Made by a program: the position numbers and the translations under genes. DNA of 48,046 nucleotides. Source: Abyssibius sp040880065. Lineage in GTDB: Bacteria; Pseudomonadota; Alphaproteobacteria; Rhodobacterales; Rhodobacteraceae. The notes beneath the pieces are model-generated. The model did not search any database. It worked only from the letters and a program-made list of their open reading frames with translations, and had not been told where the DNA came from. The DNA lies in the NCBI GenBank assembly GCA_040880065.1, contig JBBDJE010000009.1, positions 1 through 48,046 of the forward strand, read 5' to 3'. Each line of letters begins with the position of its first letter. The first letter of the stretch is position 1. Shown in pieces: positions 27,171 to 33,894 of the stretch.

Positions 27171-28453
27171 TGCCGCGTATCGTGCATATCGGGCTTGGCA
27201 ATTTTCACCGCGCGCATCAGGCGTGGTATACGGCGCAGGCGAATGACGGCTGGCAGATCACTGGTATTGTCATGCGCAATGCTGCGCTTTTTGAAACGCT
27301 TTGCGCTCAGAACGGCGCCTATGCTTTGGCAATTCGTGGGCCAAACGGGCTACGGGTAGAGCACATCAACCTGCATGACCGGTTGCTGCTGGCCTGCGAG
27401 AATAGCGCTGGTGTTATTGCGGCGATTGCCGATCAGCAAACGGAAATTGTAACCCTCACCATTACGGAAAAGGGCTATTGCTTGCGTGACGGTGTGCTGG
27501 ACCTGTCGCACCCGGATATTGCGGCGGACCTGGCATCAAGCACACCGCGCTCGGCAATCGGGCTTCTGGCACAAGGGTTGGCGATGCGCTTTAAGCGCGG
27601 CGCGAGCCCGCTTACGGTGATGAGTTGCGATAACGTGGCCGCCAACACCCGCACGCTAAGCAATGCGCTTGATGATTTTGGCCGCGCGGCCAGCCTGACC
27701 TATGACCCTGCAAATGCCTATGCCGACACGATGGTCGACCGGATTACCCCTGCCACAAGCGATGCGATTGCTGCTGAAATTGCAGCGGCAGGCGGCATGG
27801 GCCAAGCCCCTGTGCTGACCGAGGCGTTTTCCGATTGGGTTATCGAGGATCGTTTCGCTGCAAGCCGCCCTGATTGGGAAGCAGCGGGGGCAGAGATTGT
27901 GCCCGATGTCGCGCCCTATGAAATGCGCAAGTTGCGCATGCTGAATGCCGCGCATTCCTACCTTGCTTATGCAGGGCAGTTAACTGGCCTTCGTTTTGTG
28001 CATGAGGCCATTGCCGATGCGCAGTTGTGCGCCGGTGTGAACCGCCTTTGGGACGAGGCTGCAACAACCCTTCCCGCAGGTGTGTTGTCGGGCCTGCCGG
28101 CCTATCGTGCCGCGCTCGTCAGCAGGTTCAGTGTGCCTGAAATGCGCCATGAACTTGCGCAAATCGCTATGGATGGCAGCCTGAAGCTGCGCGAGCGCAT
28201 TTTACCAATTATCACCGCACGCGGTGCGAAGAATGCACCGCAAGCTATTGAAACCATTGCCATATGGATGACTTGGCTCGCCCGTGCCTTTGCCCGAAAC
28301 GACAAGGTTCACGATGCACATGAACCCGACTTGCGCAATGCAATTACAGGAAAAGACACCAAGGCGCAGGCCGAAGCTTTGGCGGCATGGCTTGGCATTC
28401 CCGAATGCGCCGGGGCAATAAGCAAGGCTGCGCTAGAATCAGGGTGCGATTAG
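27170..28453 (+). CDS. uxuB: Fructuronate reductase (mannitol dehydrogenase family)
   Basis: A 427-residue polyol-type long-chain dehydrogenase, shorter than E. coli UxuB (about 486). IVHIGLGNFHRAHQAWY is the family N-terminal nucleotide-binding motif, DRITP lies near residue 190, and KLRMLNAAHSYLAY holds the catalytic Lys254, Asn259 and His262. After UxaC, the expected reaction is fructuronate to mannonate with NADH, feeding UxuA. Tagaturonate reduction or mannitol oxidation cannot be excluded by sequence, but uxuA and uxaC in the same regulon favour UxuB. Its last 15 bases overlap the convergent hydrolase gene. Confidence 0.88.
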   Translation: MPRIVHIGLGNFHRAHQAWYTAQANDGWQITGIVMRNAALFETLCAQNGAYALAIRGPNGLRVEHINLHDRLLLACENSAGVIAAIADQQTEIVTLTITEKGYCLRDGVLDLSHPDIAADLASSTPRSAIGLLAQGLAMRFKRGASPLTVMSCDNVAANTRTLSNALDDFGRAASLTYDPANAYADTMVDRITPATSDAIAAEIAAAGGMGQAPVLTEAFSDWVIEDRFAASRPDWEAAGAEIVPDVAPYEMRKLRMLNAAHSYLAYAGQLTGLRFVHEAIADAQLCAGVNRLWDEAATTLPAGVLSGLPAYRAALVSRFSVPEMRHELAQIAMDGSLKLRERILPIITARGAKNAPQAIETIAIWMTWLARAFARNDKVHDAHEPDLRNAITGKDTKAQAEALAAWLGIPECAGAISKAALESGCD

Positions 28454-29347
28454 GGTATCACGCAGAAAGTCCAGCACCGCCGCACGCATGGCAGGCGGCT
28501 CGACATGGCCCTGTTCCGGCTCGATGTGAAACCTCAGATCTCCACCCTGTGAATATCCGGCCTCAAGGTCTTGGCGGGCGCGCGCAAATGCGGGTTCTGG
28601 GGTAGACCAATCTTGCAGGCCAACGCAAATTTGCAGCGCGCGCGGGGCAATTAGCGCGGCGATTTCGCCGCTGCGGGCGATGTTCAGTAGGCCCGGCACA
28701 GTCATATAATGGCCGTGGCCGTCATGCGCACCAAGGCCGACAAGGCTGCCAAGATCGGCAAAAGAGCACATGGCGCTGGCTGCTAAAATCCGCTCGTCAA
28801 GCGCTGCCAGCCACCATGCAAGCGTGCTGCCCATGGAAAACCCCATGGCCCCAATGCGCCCGGCCTGCACCATCGGCTGCGCGGCCAAAAAGCTGATAGC
28901 CGCCGCCTGTTCGCCCAACATGGTGCCAAACAAGGTGTCGCCCTGCCATGCCAGCGCCTTTGAAAGCGCGGATTCGGCCGGTTCTTGCCGCGCGCCAAAA
29001 CAGGGCATGTCGATACACAAGGCCGCGCAGCCAAGCGCAACAAGGTCTTTGGCATAGGGGCTTTGTAATGCGGGGCGACCAAGGGTCAGCTCATCGCGCC
29101 CTACAGCATAGTTATTACCATGTGCGTGGCAGTAAACTACGGCAGGAACGGGCGCATGGTCGACCGGCGGGCGCAGGAAATACGCTAAAATGAGCGCGCC
29201 GTCCTTGGTTTCAAATTCAAGATCTTCCAGCAGCCAGCCAAAACAGCCATCTACGCCACGACGCCTTACGGCCTTGAATTCATTTCGTAAATAGCCCGGC
29301 CCGAGCGCTTTCACCAATTGCGCATGCAGGGCAGACGCTTTAGCCAT
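28439..29347 (-). CDS. Alpha/beta hydrolase in the putative sulfosugar operon
   Basis: A 302-residue alpha/beta hydrolase related to dienelactone hydrolases and acetyl-xylan-type esterases. The nucleophile elbow is GFSMGS (Ser171); likely partners are Asp246 (GLQDWS) and His281 (PEQGHVE). AVVYCHAHGNN forms the oxyanion region. No signal peptide is visible with the chosen start at 29347, which overlaps the flavin reductase stop by 8 bases; the frame is open to 29500 within that gene. As the last gene of the monooxygenase operon it may remove an acyl group from the substrate, for example from acylated sulfoquinovosyl glycerol, but this is a guess from position. Confidence 0.82.
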   Translation of the reverse strand: MAKASALHAQLVKALGPGYLRNEFKAVRRRGVDGCFGWLLEDLEFETKDGALILAYFLRPPVDHAPVPAVVYCHAHGNNYAVGRDELTLGRPALQSPYAKDLVALGCAALCIDMPCFGARQEPAESALSKALAWQGDTLFGTMLGEQAAAISFLAAQPMVQAGRIGAMGFSMGSTLAWWLAALDERILAASAMCSFADLGSLVGLGAHDGHGHYMTVPGLLNIARSGEIAALIAPRALQICVGLQDWSTPEPAFARARQDLEAGYSQGGDLRFHIEPEQGHVEPPAMRAAVLDFLRDTLIAP

Positions 29348-29852
29348 GGGCGGCAAACTGGCCGAACTGACCGCCAAAGAACATAAGCGGGGCACCATGG
29401 CGAACCGAGGCGCGCAGCACGCGTGCGACGATAATCGCATGGTCTCCGCCATCATTTTCAGAATAACGCGCGCATTCAAACCGCGCCAGACACCCCTCAA
29501 TCAGCGGAACACCGTTTTCACCCTCGTTCCAATCGGCATGGGCAAAGGCGTTGGGGGCGGCGGCAAATTCGCGGCATAGCGGCATTTGCTCTTCGGCCAA
29601 TACATGTATTGCCATGTGGTTCGCTTCGGAAAAATACGGATAGCGGCGAGAGCGACGCGAGGCCGACCACAGCACCAAGGGCGGGTCGAGCGAGACCGAG
29701 GTGAAACTGTTGGCGGTAATGCCAATCGGCCCGTCGGCGGTTTGTGCGGTGACAATTGTAACACCCGTGCCAAAGCGCGAAAGTGCGCCGCGCAGGGCAT
29801 GGCCCGTATCGGGGCCGGGGTTAAAATGGTCCATTGTATGTTGCATTGTCAT
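29340..29852 (-). CDS. Flavin reductase, SmoA-like
   Basis: A 170-residue flavin reductase of the FMN-binding split-barrel type. The signature GITANSFTSVSLDPPLVLW lies at about residues 44-62, and DHAIIVARV is the C-terminal strand with the conserved DH. It should use NAD(P)H to provide reduced FMN to the monooxygenase two genes upstream. It overlaps the aldo-keto reductase gene by 4 bases. In Agrobacterium the sulfo-SMO cluster has an equivalent reductase, SmoA. Partner identity is inferred from the operon. Confidence 0.88.
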   Translation of the reverse strand: MTMQHTMDHFNPGPDTGHALRGALSRFGTGVTIVTAQTADGPIGITANSFTSVSLDPPLVLWSASRRSRRYPYFSEANHMAIHVLAEEQMPLCREFAAAPNAFAHADWNEGENGVPLIEGCLARFECARYSENDGGDHAIIVARVLRASVRHGAPLMFFGGQFGQFAAHG

Positions 29853-30745
29853 GGCACCTCTTGCCCCCGAGCTGCTGTCAAAATCTCAAACCATGTCTGG
29901 CGGTTTAGTTCTACTTTGGCAGCGTCGGAAATGGCGCGGATGCGCGCCAAGTTGTTGGTGCCCAATACGGGTGCCAGTTTGGCGGGATGCGCCAAAAGCC
30001 AAGCCACCGCCACCGCCGAAACATCAACGCCCTGCGCGCCTGCAATGCGGTCCAAAACCGCCGACAGTGCCGCATTTCCACCCGAGAACAGCGCCCCGCC
30101 ACCAAGTGGCGACCAAGCCATCGGGCAAATGGCGCGCTCCTGCATCCATGCGATATCGCCATTGATGAAGGGGGCGAAATGTAACACGCTCACCTCGATC
30201 TGGTTGGTGACAAGCGGGCTGGCCATGGCCGATTGCAGCAGGTTGAACTGGTGATAGCCGAAATTCGATACACCAACCGCCCGCACCTTGCCCGATGTGA
30301 TCAAACCGTCAAGCGCTGCGCCGGTTTCCTCGTGGTCCATAAACGGGTCGGGGCGATGGATAAGCAGCAAATCAAGATAATCTGTGCCCATATTCGTGAG
30401 CGATGCCGCGACCGAAGCCGAAATATGTGCCGCCGAACTGTCGTAATATTTTACTCGCTTGTCAGCATATTTGCCCATTGGCGCGATGATGTCGCATTTT
30501 GTAACAATTTCGAAATTTTCGCGCAGATGTGGCGCAGCCTTAAGCGCATCTCCCAACGTGGCTTCGGCAAGGTATTCGCCATAAATGTCGGCCTGATCCA
30601 GCGTGGTGATACCCTGTTCCAAACAGGCTTCCAGCTTGGCCTGTACATGGGCGGGCGACGTGTTTTCATCATCTCTCACGCGCCACATACCATAAACAAG
30701 GCGCGAGATTTCCAATTCGCCAGAGAGTGAGAGACGCTCGATCAT
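29849..30745 (-). CDS. Aldo-keto reductase, SmoB-like
   Basis: A 298-residue aldo-keto reductase with the catalytic tetrad D50, Y55 (LDQADIYGEY), K83 (VTKCDI) and H130 (LLLIHRPDP). The N-terminal part (LVYGMWR, TSPAHVQAKLEACLEQGITT) resembles, from memory, SmoB of Agrobacterium, which reduces 6-oxo-glucose to glucose with NADPH after desulfonation of sulfoquinovose. It is also related to the broad YdhF group. The position between an SsuD-like monooxygenase and a flavin reductase, with 4-base overlaps at both ends, strongly favours the SmoB role. Confidence 0.85.
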   Translation of the reverse strand: MIERLSLSGELEISRLVYGMWRVRDDENTSPAHVQAKLEACLEQGITTLDQADIYGEYLAEATLGDALKAAPHLRENFEIVTKCDIIAPMGKYADKRVKYYDSSAAHISASVAASLTNMGTDYLDLLLIHRPDPFMDHEETGAALDGLITSGKVRAVGVSNFGYHQFNLLQSAMASPLVTNQIEVSVLHFAPFINGDIAWMQERAICPMAWSPLGGGALFSGGNAALSAVLDRIAGAQGVDVSAVAVAWLLAHPAKLAPVLGTNNLARIRAISDAAKVELNRQTWFEILTAARGQEVP

Positions 30746-31896
30746 ACCCGAACCCCCGCGCCAAGTGGCGTTGCGGGCATGCTGGCCGGAACGCGGCCAT
30801 ATTCATGCGCAAGCGAGCAGGTTTTCAAATGCGGCATGACCTTTTCACCAAAATGGCGGCATTCATCCAGATGCGGATAGCCCGAGAAGATGAACGAACG
30901 CATGCCCATTTTTTGATAGTCTTCTATCTTGCCCAGCACCTGATCGACCGAGCCGACAAGTGCTGCACCGCAGCCCGAACGCGCGCGGCCAATGCCTGTC
31001 CACAAACCCGGCTCGACATAGCCGTATTTGTCGGCCAGTTCGCGCGCCTTTGTCTGATGCGCCACACCGAGCGAAATTGAATCATGTGCGCGGTCACGGA
31101 TCAGCTTTCCATATTCGTCATCGAGCCTGGAGACGATGTAATCGGCATATTCGCGGGCTTCGGCTTCGGTATCGCGCACAATTATATGCACGCGCAGCCC
31201 ATAGTCGAGCGTGCGGCCATAGCGTTCGGCCACGGCATTGACGGCGGCCATGCGCTCGGCCAGTTGCGCCTTTTGTTCAGGCCACATCAGGTAAACGTCG
31301 CAATGCTGGCCACATAGCTCCAGCGCATCGGGTGAATAGCCGCCAAAATACGAAAGCGGGCCGCCGGTTTGGTAGGGCGTTGCAGGGGCGGTTGGCACAT
31401 TTTCGAAGTTATAGACCTCGCCGTGATAGGTGATGTGGTTTTGCGTCCATGCCTGTTTGAGAATTTCGACAACCTCGCGGCTGCGCTTGTAACGCAACTT
31501 GCTTTCTGCAACTTCGCCCGGAAAGTCTGAGCTTATGATGTTGACCGTAAGCCGCCCGGCGAGCATGTGGTCAAGCGTGGCCAGCGTGCGGGCCAGCATA
31601 ATGGGCTGCATTTCACCGCAGCGCACCGCCGCCAGCATGTTGATGCTTTGGGTAATGGGCGCACAGCCCGCAACGAAGCTGAGCGTATCCTGCCCAACCT
31701 GATAGGATGACGGGCACAGAATGTTGCGAAAACCCTGACGCTCAGCCTCTTGCAAAATACCCGAGCAATGCGCCCAGCTTGAACGCAAATCACCATCCGG
31801 CACACCTAAAAACTGGTAATCATCTGAACATAGCGCGGCGAACCACGACACCTCGGCGGCGGTAAGATCGGGCGAGGTAATGGGCACAACCGTCAT
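30742..31896 (-). CDS. SsuD-like FMNH2-dependent monooxygenase, SmoC-like
   Basis: A 384-residue bacterial-luciferase-like (LLM) monooxygenase closely resembling alkanesulfonate monooxygenase SsuD. R235-x-H237 in GLRVHIIVRDTEAEA aligns with the SsuD Arg226/His228 pair; GRARSGCGAALVGSVDQV and FIFSGYPHLDE match the SsuD phosphate-loop and C-terminal regions. In the sulfo-SMO pathway SmoC oxidises sulfoquinovose with O2 and FMNH2 to 6-oxo-glucose and sulfite. The order monooxygenase, AKR, flavin reductase supports that role; desulfonation of a simple alkanesulfonate is the alternative. I take the ATG at 31896 (AAAGG upstream); an in-frame start seven codons earlier is possible. Confidence 0.87.
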   Translation of the reverse strand: MTVVPITSPDLTAAEVSWFAALCSDDYQFLGVPDGDLRSSWAHCSGILQEAERQGFRNILCPSSYQVGQDTLSFVAGCAPITQSINMLAAVRCGEMQPIMLARTLATLDHMLAGRLTVNIISSDFPGEVAESKLRYKRSREVVEILKQAWTQNHITYHGEVYNFENVPTAPATPYQTGGPLSYFGGYSPDALELCGQHCDVYLMWPEQKAQLAERMAAVNAVAERYGRTLDYGLRVHIIVRDTEAEAREYADYIVSRLDDEYGKLIRDRAHDSISLGVAHQTKARELADKYGYVEPGLWTGIGRARSGCGAALVGSVDQVLGKIEDYQKMGMRSFIFSGYPHLDECRHFGEKVMPHLKTCSLAHEYGRVPASMPATPLGAGVRV

Positions 31897-31960
31897 AGAG
31901 CAACCTTTCAGAATCACGTTTTTGCTTGCGTCGCGTTAGCAAAACAGTAGCATCGCCAAA

Positions 31961-31978
31961 ACACTATATCAATCGTGT
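31961..31978. promoter_or_regulatory. Candidate operator for the UTRA/GntR regulator
   Basis: ACACTATATCAATCGTGT is an imperfect 18-base dyad (ACAC...AT / AT...GTGT, six of nine pairs) in the divergent region between the monooxygenase operon and gntR. It overlaps the in-frame GTG at 31975, one reason for preferring the later ATG of that gene. Modest symmetry, so only suggestive. Confidence 0.35.
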
Positions 31979-32004
31979 ATCAATTTGCAAAACACGAGGC
32001 CCGG

Positions 32005-32715
32005 ATGCCCGCCAGCCAGCCCGACGGGGCGTTACCGCTTTACCTTCAGATCAGTGAAAGCCTGATCCGCGATATCGCATCGGGCCGGCTGGCCGATGGT
32101 AGCCGTTTGCCGCCCGAACGTGACATGGCAAAATCGCTTGGTATTTCCATTGGCACCTTGCGTAAGGCATTGGCCGAGCTTGAAAAACTTGAATTGCTGC
32201 GCCGCATTCACGGCTCTGGCAATTATGTGCGCACCAAAGCCACACCCGAAGGTGTGTATGCATTTTTCCGGCTGGAATTGCGCGAAGGTGGCGGCCTGCC
32301 CACCGCACAGGTTCTGGATGTAATGCGCATGAATAAGCCCGCCAGCCTGCCAGCCTTTGGTACATCAATCGCCGCCTACCGCATTCGGCGTTTGCGCATG
32401 CTTTCAGGCAAGCCAGCCGCACTGGAAGAAATATGGCTCGATGCTGATTGCGTGCAAACCCTCGATGCCGCCGAGCTTTCGCATTCGCTCTATCGCTATT
32501 ATCGCGAGGCGCTGGATTTGTGGATTACCGGCTATGTCGACCAGGTCTCGGTTGCGCCCTGCCCTGCATGGGCACCCGATGTATTTGCGCCCCGCCCGGG
32601 AGCACCCTGCGGATTGGTCGAGCGCGCCAGCCGCACGCGCGATGGCGCAACGCCGGAAGTTTCGCGCAACTGGTTTGACAGTGAAATAGCGTGCTATGTC
32701 GCGCGGATGAGGTAG
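32005..32715 (+). CDS. GntR-family (HutC/UTRA) regulator
   Basis: A 236-residue HutC-subfamily regulator: winged helix at about residues 5-75 (LYLQISESLIRDIASGRLADGSRLPPERDMAKSLGISIGTLRKAL, given here as the segment bounds only) and a C-terminal UTRA effector domain that ends around ERASRTRDG. The ATG at 32005 has GAGG five bases upstream; a GTG at 31975 in the same frame lies inside the putative operator. It is divergent from the monooxygenase operon and four bases from the oxidoreductase gene. A sugar or sugar-phosphate effector is typical; sulfoquinovose would fit the context. Confidence 0.85.
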   Translation: MPASQPDGALPLYLQISESLIRDIASGRLADGSRLPPERDMAKSLGISIGTLRKALAELEKLELLRRIHGSGNYVRTKATPEGVYAFFRLELREGGGLPTAQVLDVMRMNKPASLPAFGTSIAAYRIRRLRMLSGKPAALEEIWLDADCVQTLDAAELSHSLYRYYREALDLWITGYVDQVSVAPCPAWAPDVFAPRPGAPCGLVERASRTRDGATPEVSRNWFDSEIACYVARMR

Positions 32716-32719
32716 AGCC

Positions 32720-33811
32720 ATGACCACCCAAATCAATTACGGCATAATCGGTTGCGGCATGATGGGCCAAGAGCATTTGCGCAATATTGCATTGCTCGAC
32801 GGTGTTCAGGCTATTGCCGCTGTTGAGCCCGATGCAGGTATGCGCGCTGCCGCTCTGGCCATTGCCCCAAAGCTGCGCTTTGTCGAAAGCATCGCCGACC
32901 TGCTGGCCTTGGCCGAGGTGAACGCGCTACTCATCGCCTCGCCCAATTTTTGCCATGTCGGGCAGTTGGAAGACATCGCCAGAATTCGCCCGCTGCCGGT
33001 GCTGGTGGAAAAGCCGCTTTACACACATCCTGATGATGCAGGGCGCGTTGCAGAACTTGGTGCGCGCTACAACCAGCTTATCTGGGTGGCGATGGAATAC
33101 CGCTATATGCCGCCAATCGCAGCGTTTTTGAACCGCGCACAGGCGGCCACCGGCGGCATTAAAATGCTGACAATCCGCGAGCACCGCTTCCCTTTTCTGC
33201 CCAAAGTCGGCGACTGGAACCGCTTTAACGCACAAACCGGTGGCACTTTGGTTGAAAAATGCTGCCATTTCTTTGACCTGATGCGCCTGACATTGCGGGC
33301 CGAGCCTACGCGTATTATGGCTTCCGCCGGCCAGGCGGTGAACCACCTGGATGAGCGATATAACGGCGAAACCCCCGATATTTGGGATAACGGCTATGTG
33401 ATTGTAGACTTTTCCAATGGCGCGCGTGCCATGTTGGAACTGTGCATGTTTGCTGAAGGTGCGCGCTATCAAGAGGAGATCGCCGCCATTGGGCCTTTGG
33501 GCAAGATCGAGGCGCTTGTCCCCGGCCCCGGGCGGTTTTGGCCTGCGCATTTGGGGGCTGCACCGGTGCCAAAGCTTGTGCTTAGCCCGCGCGACCCGTC
33601 CGGCCCGCAAGAGCTCGACATTCCGGTCGACCCGGCGCTGCTGCATGCGGGCGATCATAACGGTTCGACCTATTACCAGCACCTGCATTTCGCCCAGGCC
33701 GTGCGCGCACAAACCGCCGCGCAGGTTAGCCTGAGCGACGGGGCCAAAGCCGTGCGCATGGGTATGGCGGCGCAAGACTCCGCGCGCAGCGGCCAAGCAG
33801 TGCTGCTTTAG
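32720..33811 (+). CDS. Gfo/Idh/MocA-family protein, possible NAD-dependent glycosidase
   Basis: A 363-residue Gfo/Idh/MocA protein: GCGMMG at residues 11-16, VEKP with Lys98, and GGTLVEKCCHFFDL with K180, H183 and D186. The segment REHRFPFLPKVGDWNRF just before it is rich in basic and aromatic residues that could bind an anionic sugar. It starts four bases after gntR and is divergent from the SmoCBA-like operon. The family includes NAD-dependent sulfoquinovosidases (GH188), which act at the entry of sulfoquinovose pathways; no GH31 sulfoquinovosidase is present. The glycosidase role is an inference; a plain dehydrogenase is the alternative. Confidence 0.8.
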   Translation: MTTQINYGIIGCGMMGQEHLRNIALLDGVQAIAAVEPDAGMRAAALAIAPKLRFVESIADLLALAEVNALLIASPNFCHVGQLEDIARIRPLPVLVEKPLYTHPDDAGRVAELGARYNQLIWVAMEYRYMPPIAAFLNRAQAATGGIKMLTIREHRFPFLPKVGDWNRFNAQTGGTLVEKCCHFFDLMRLTLRAEPTRIMASAGQAVNHLDERYNGETPDIWDNGYVIVDFSNGARAMLELCMFAEGARYQEEIAAIGPLGKIEALVPGPGRFWPAHLGAAPVPKLVLSPRDPSGPQELDIPVDPALLHAGDHNGSTYYQHLHFAQAVRAQTAAQVSLSDGAKAVRMGMAAQDSARSGQAVLL

Positions 33812-33894
33812 GTCGTGCCCCGTTTAGCGTTGTCTTTAACGGTGCCAAGCAGGTAAGGTTTGCGCGACGTTTACATATAGACAGGCGAAACCAC

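Noticed and set aside
30742..31896. Simple alkanesulfonate (ssu) desulfonation operon
   Set aside because: No ssuABC-type transporter is adjacent and the intervening aldo-keto reductase is not part of ssu operons; kept as the alternative to the sulfo-SMO call.
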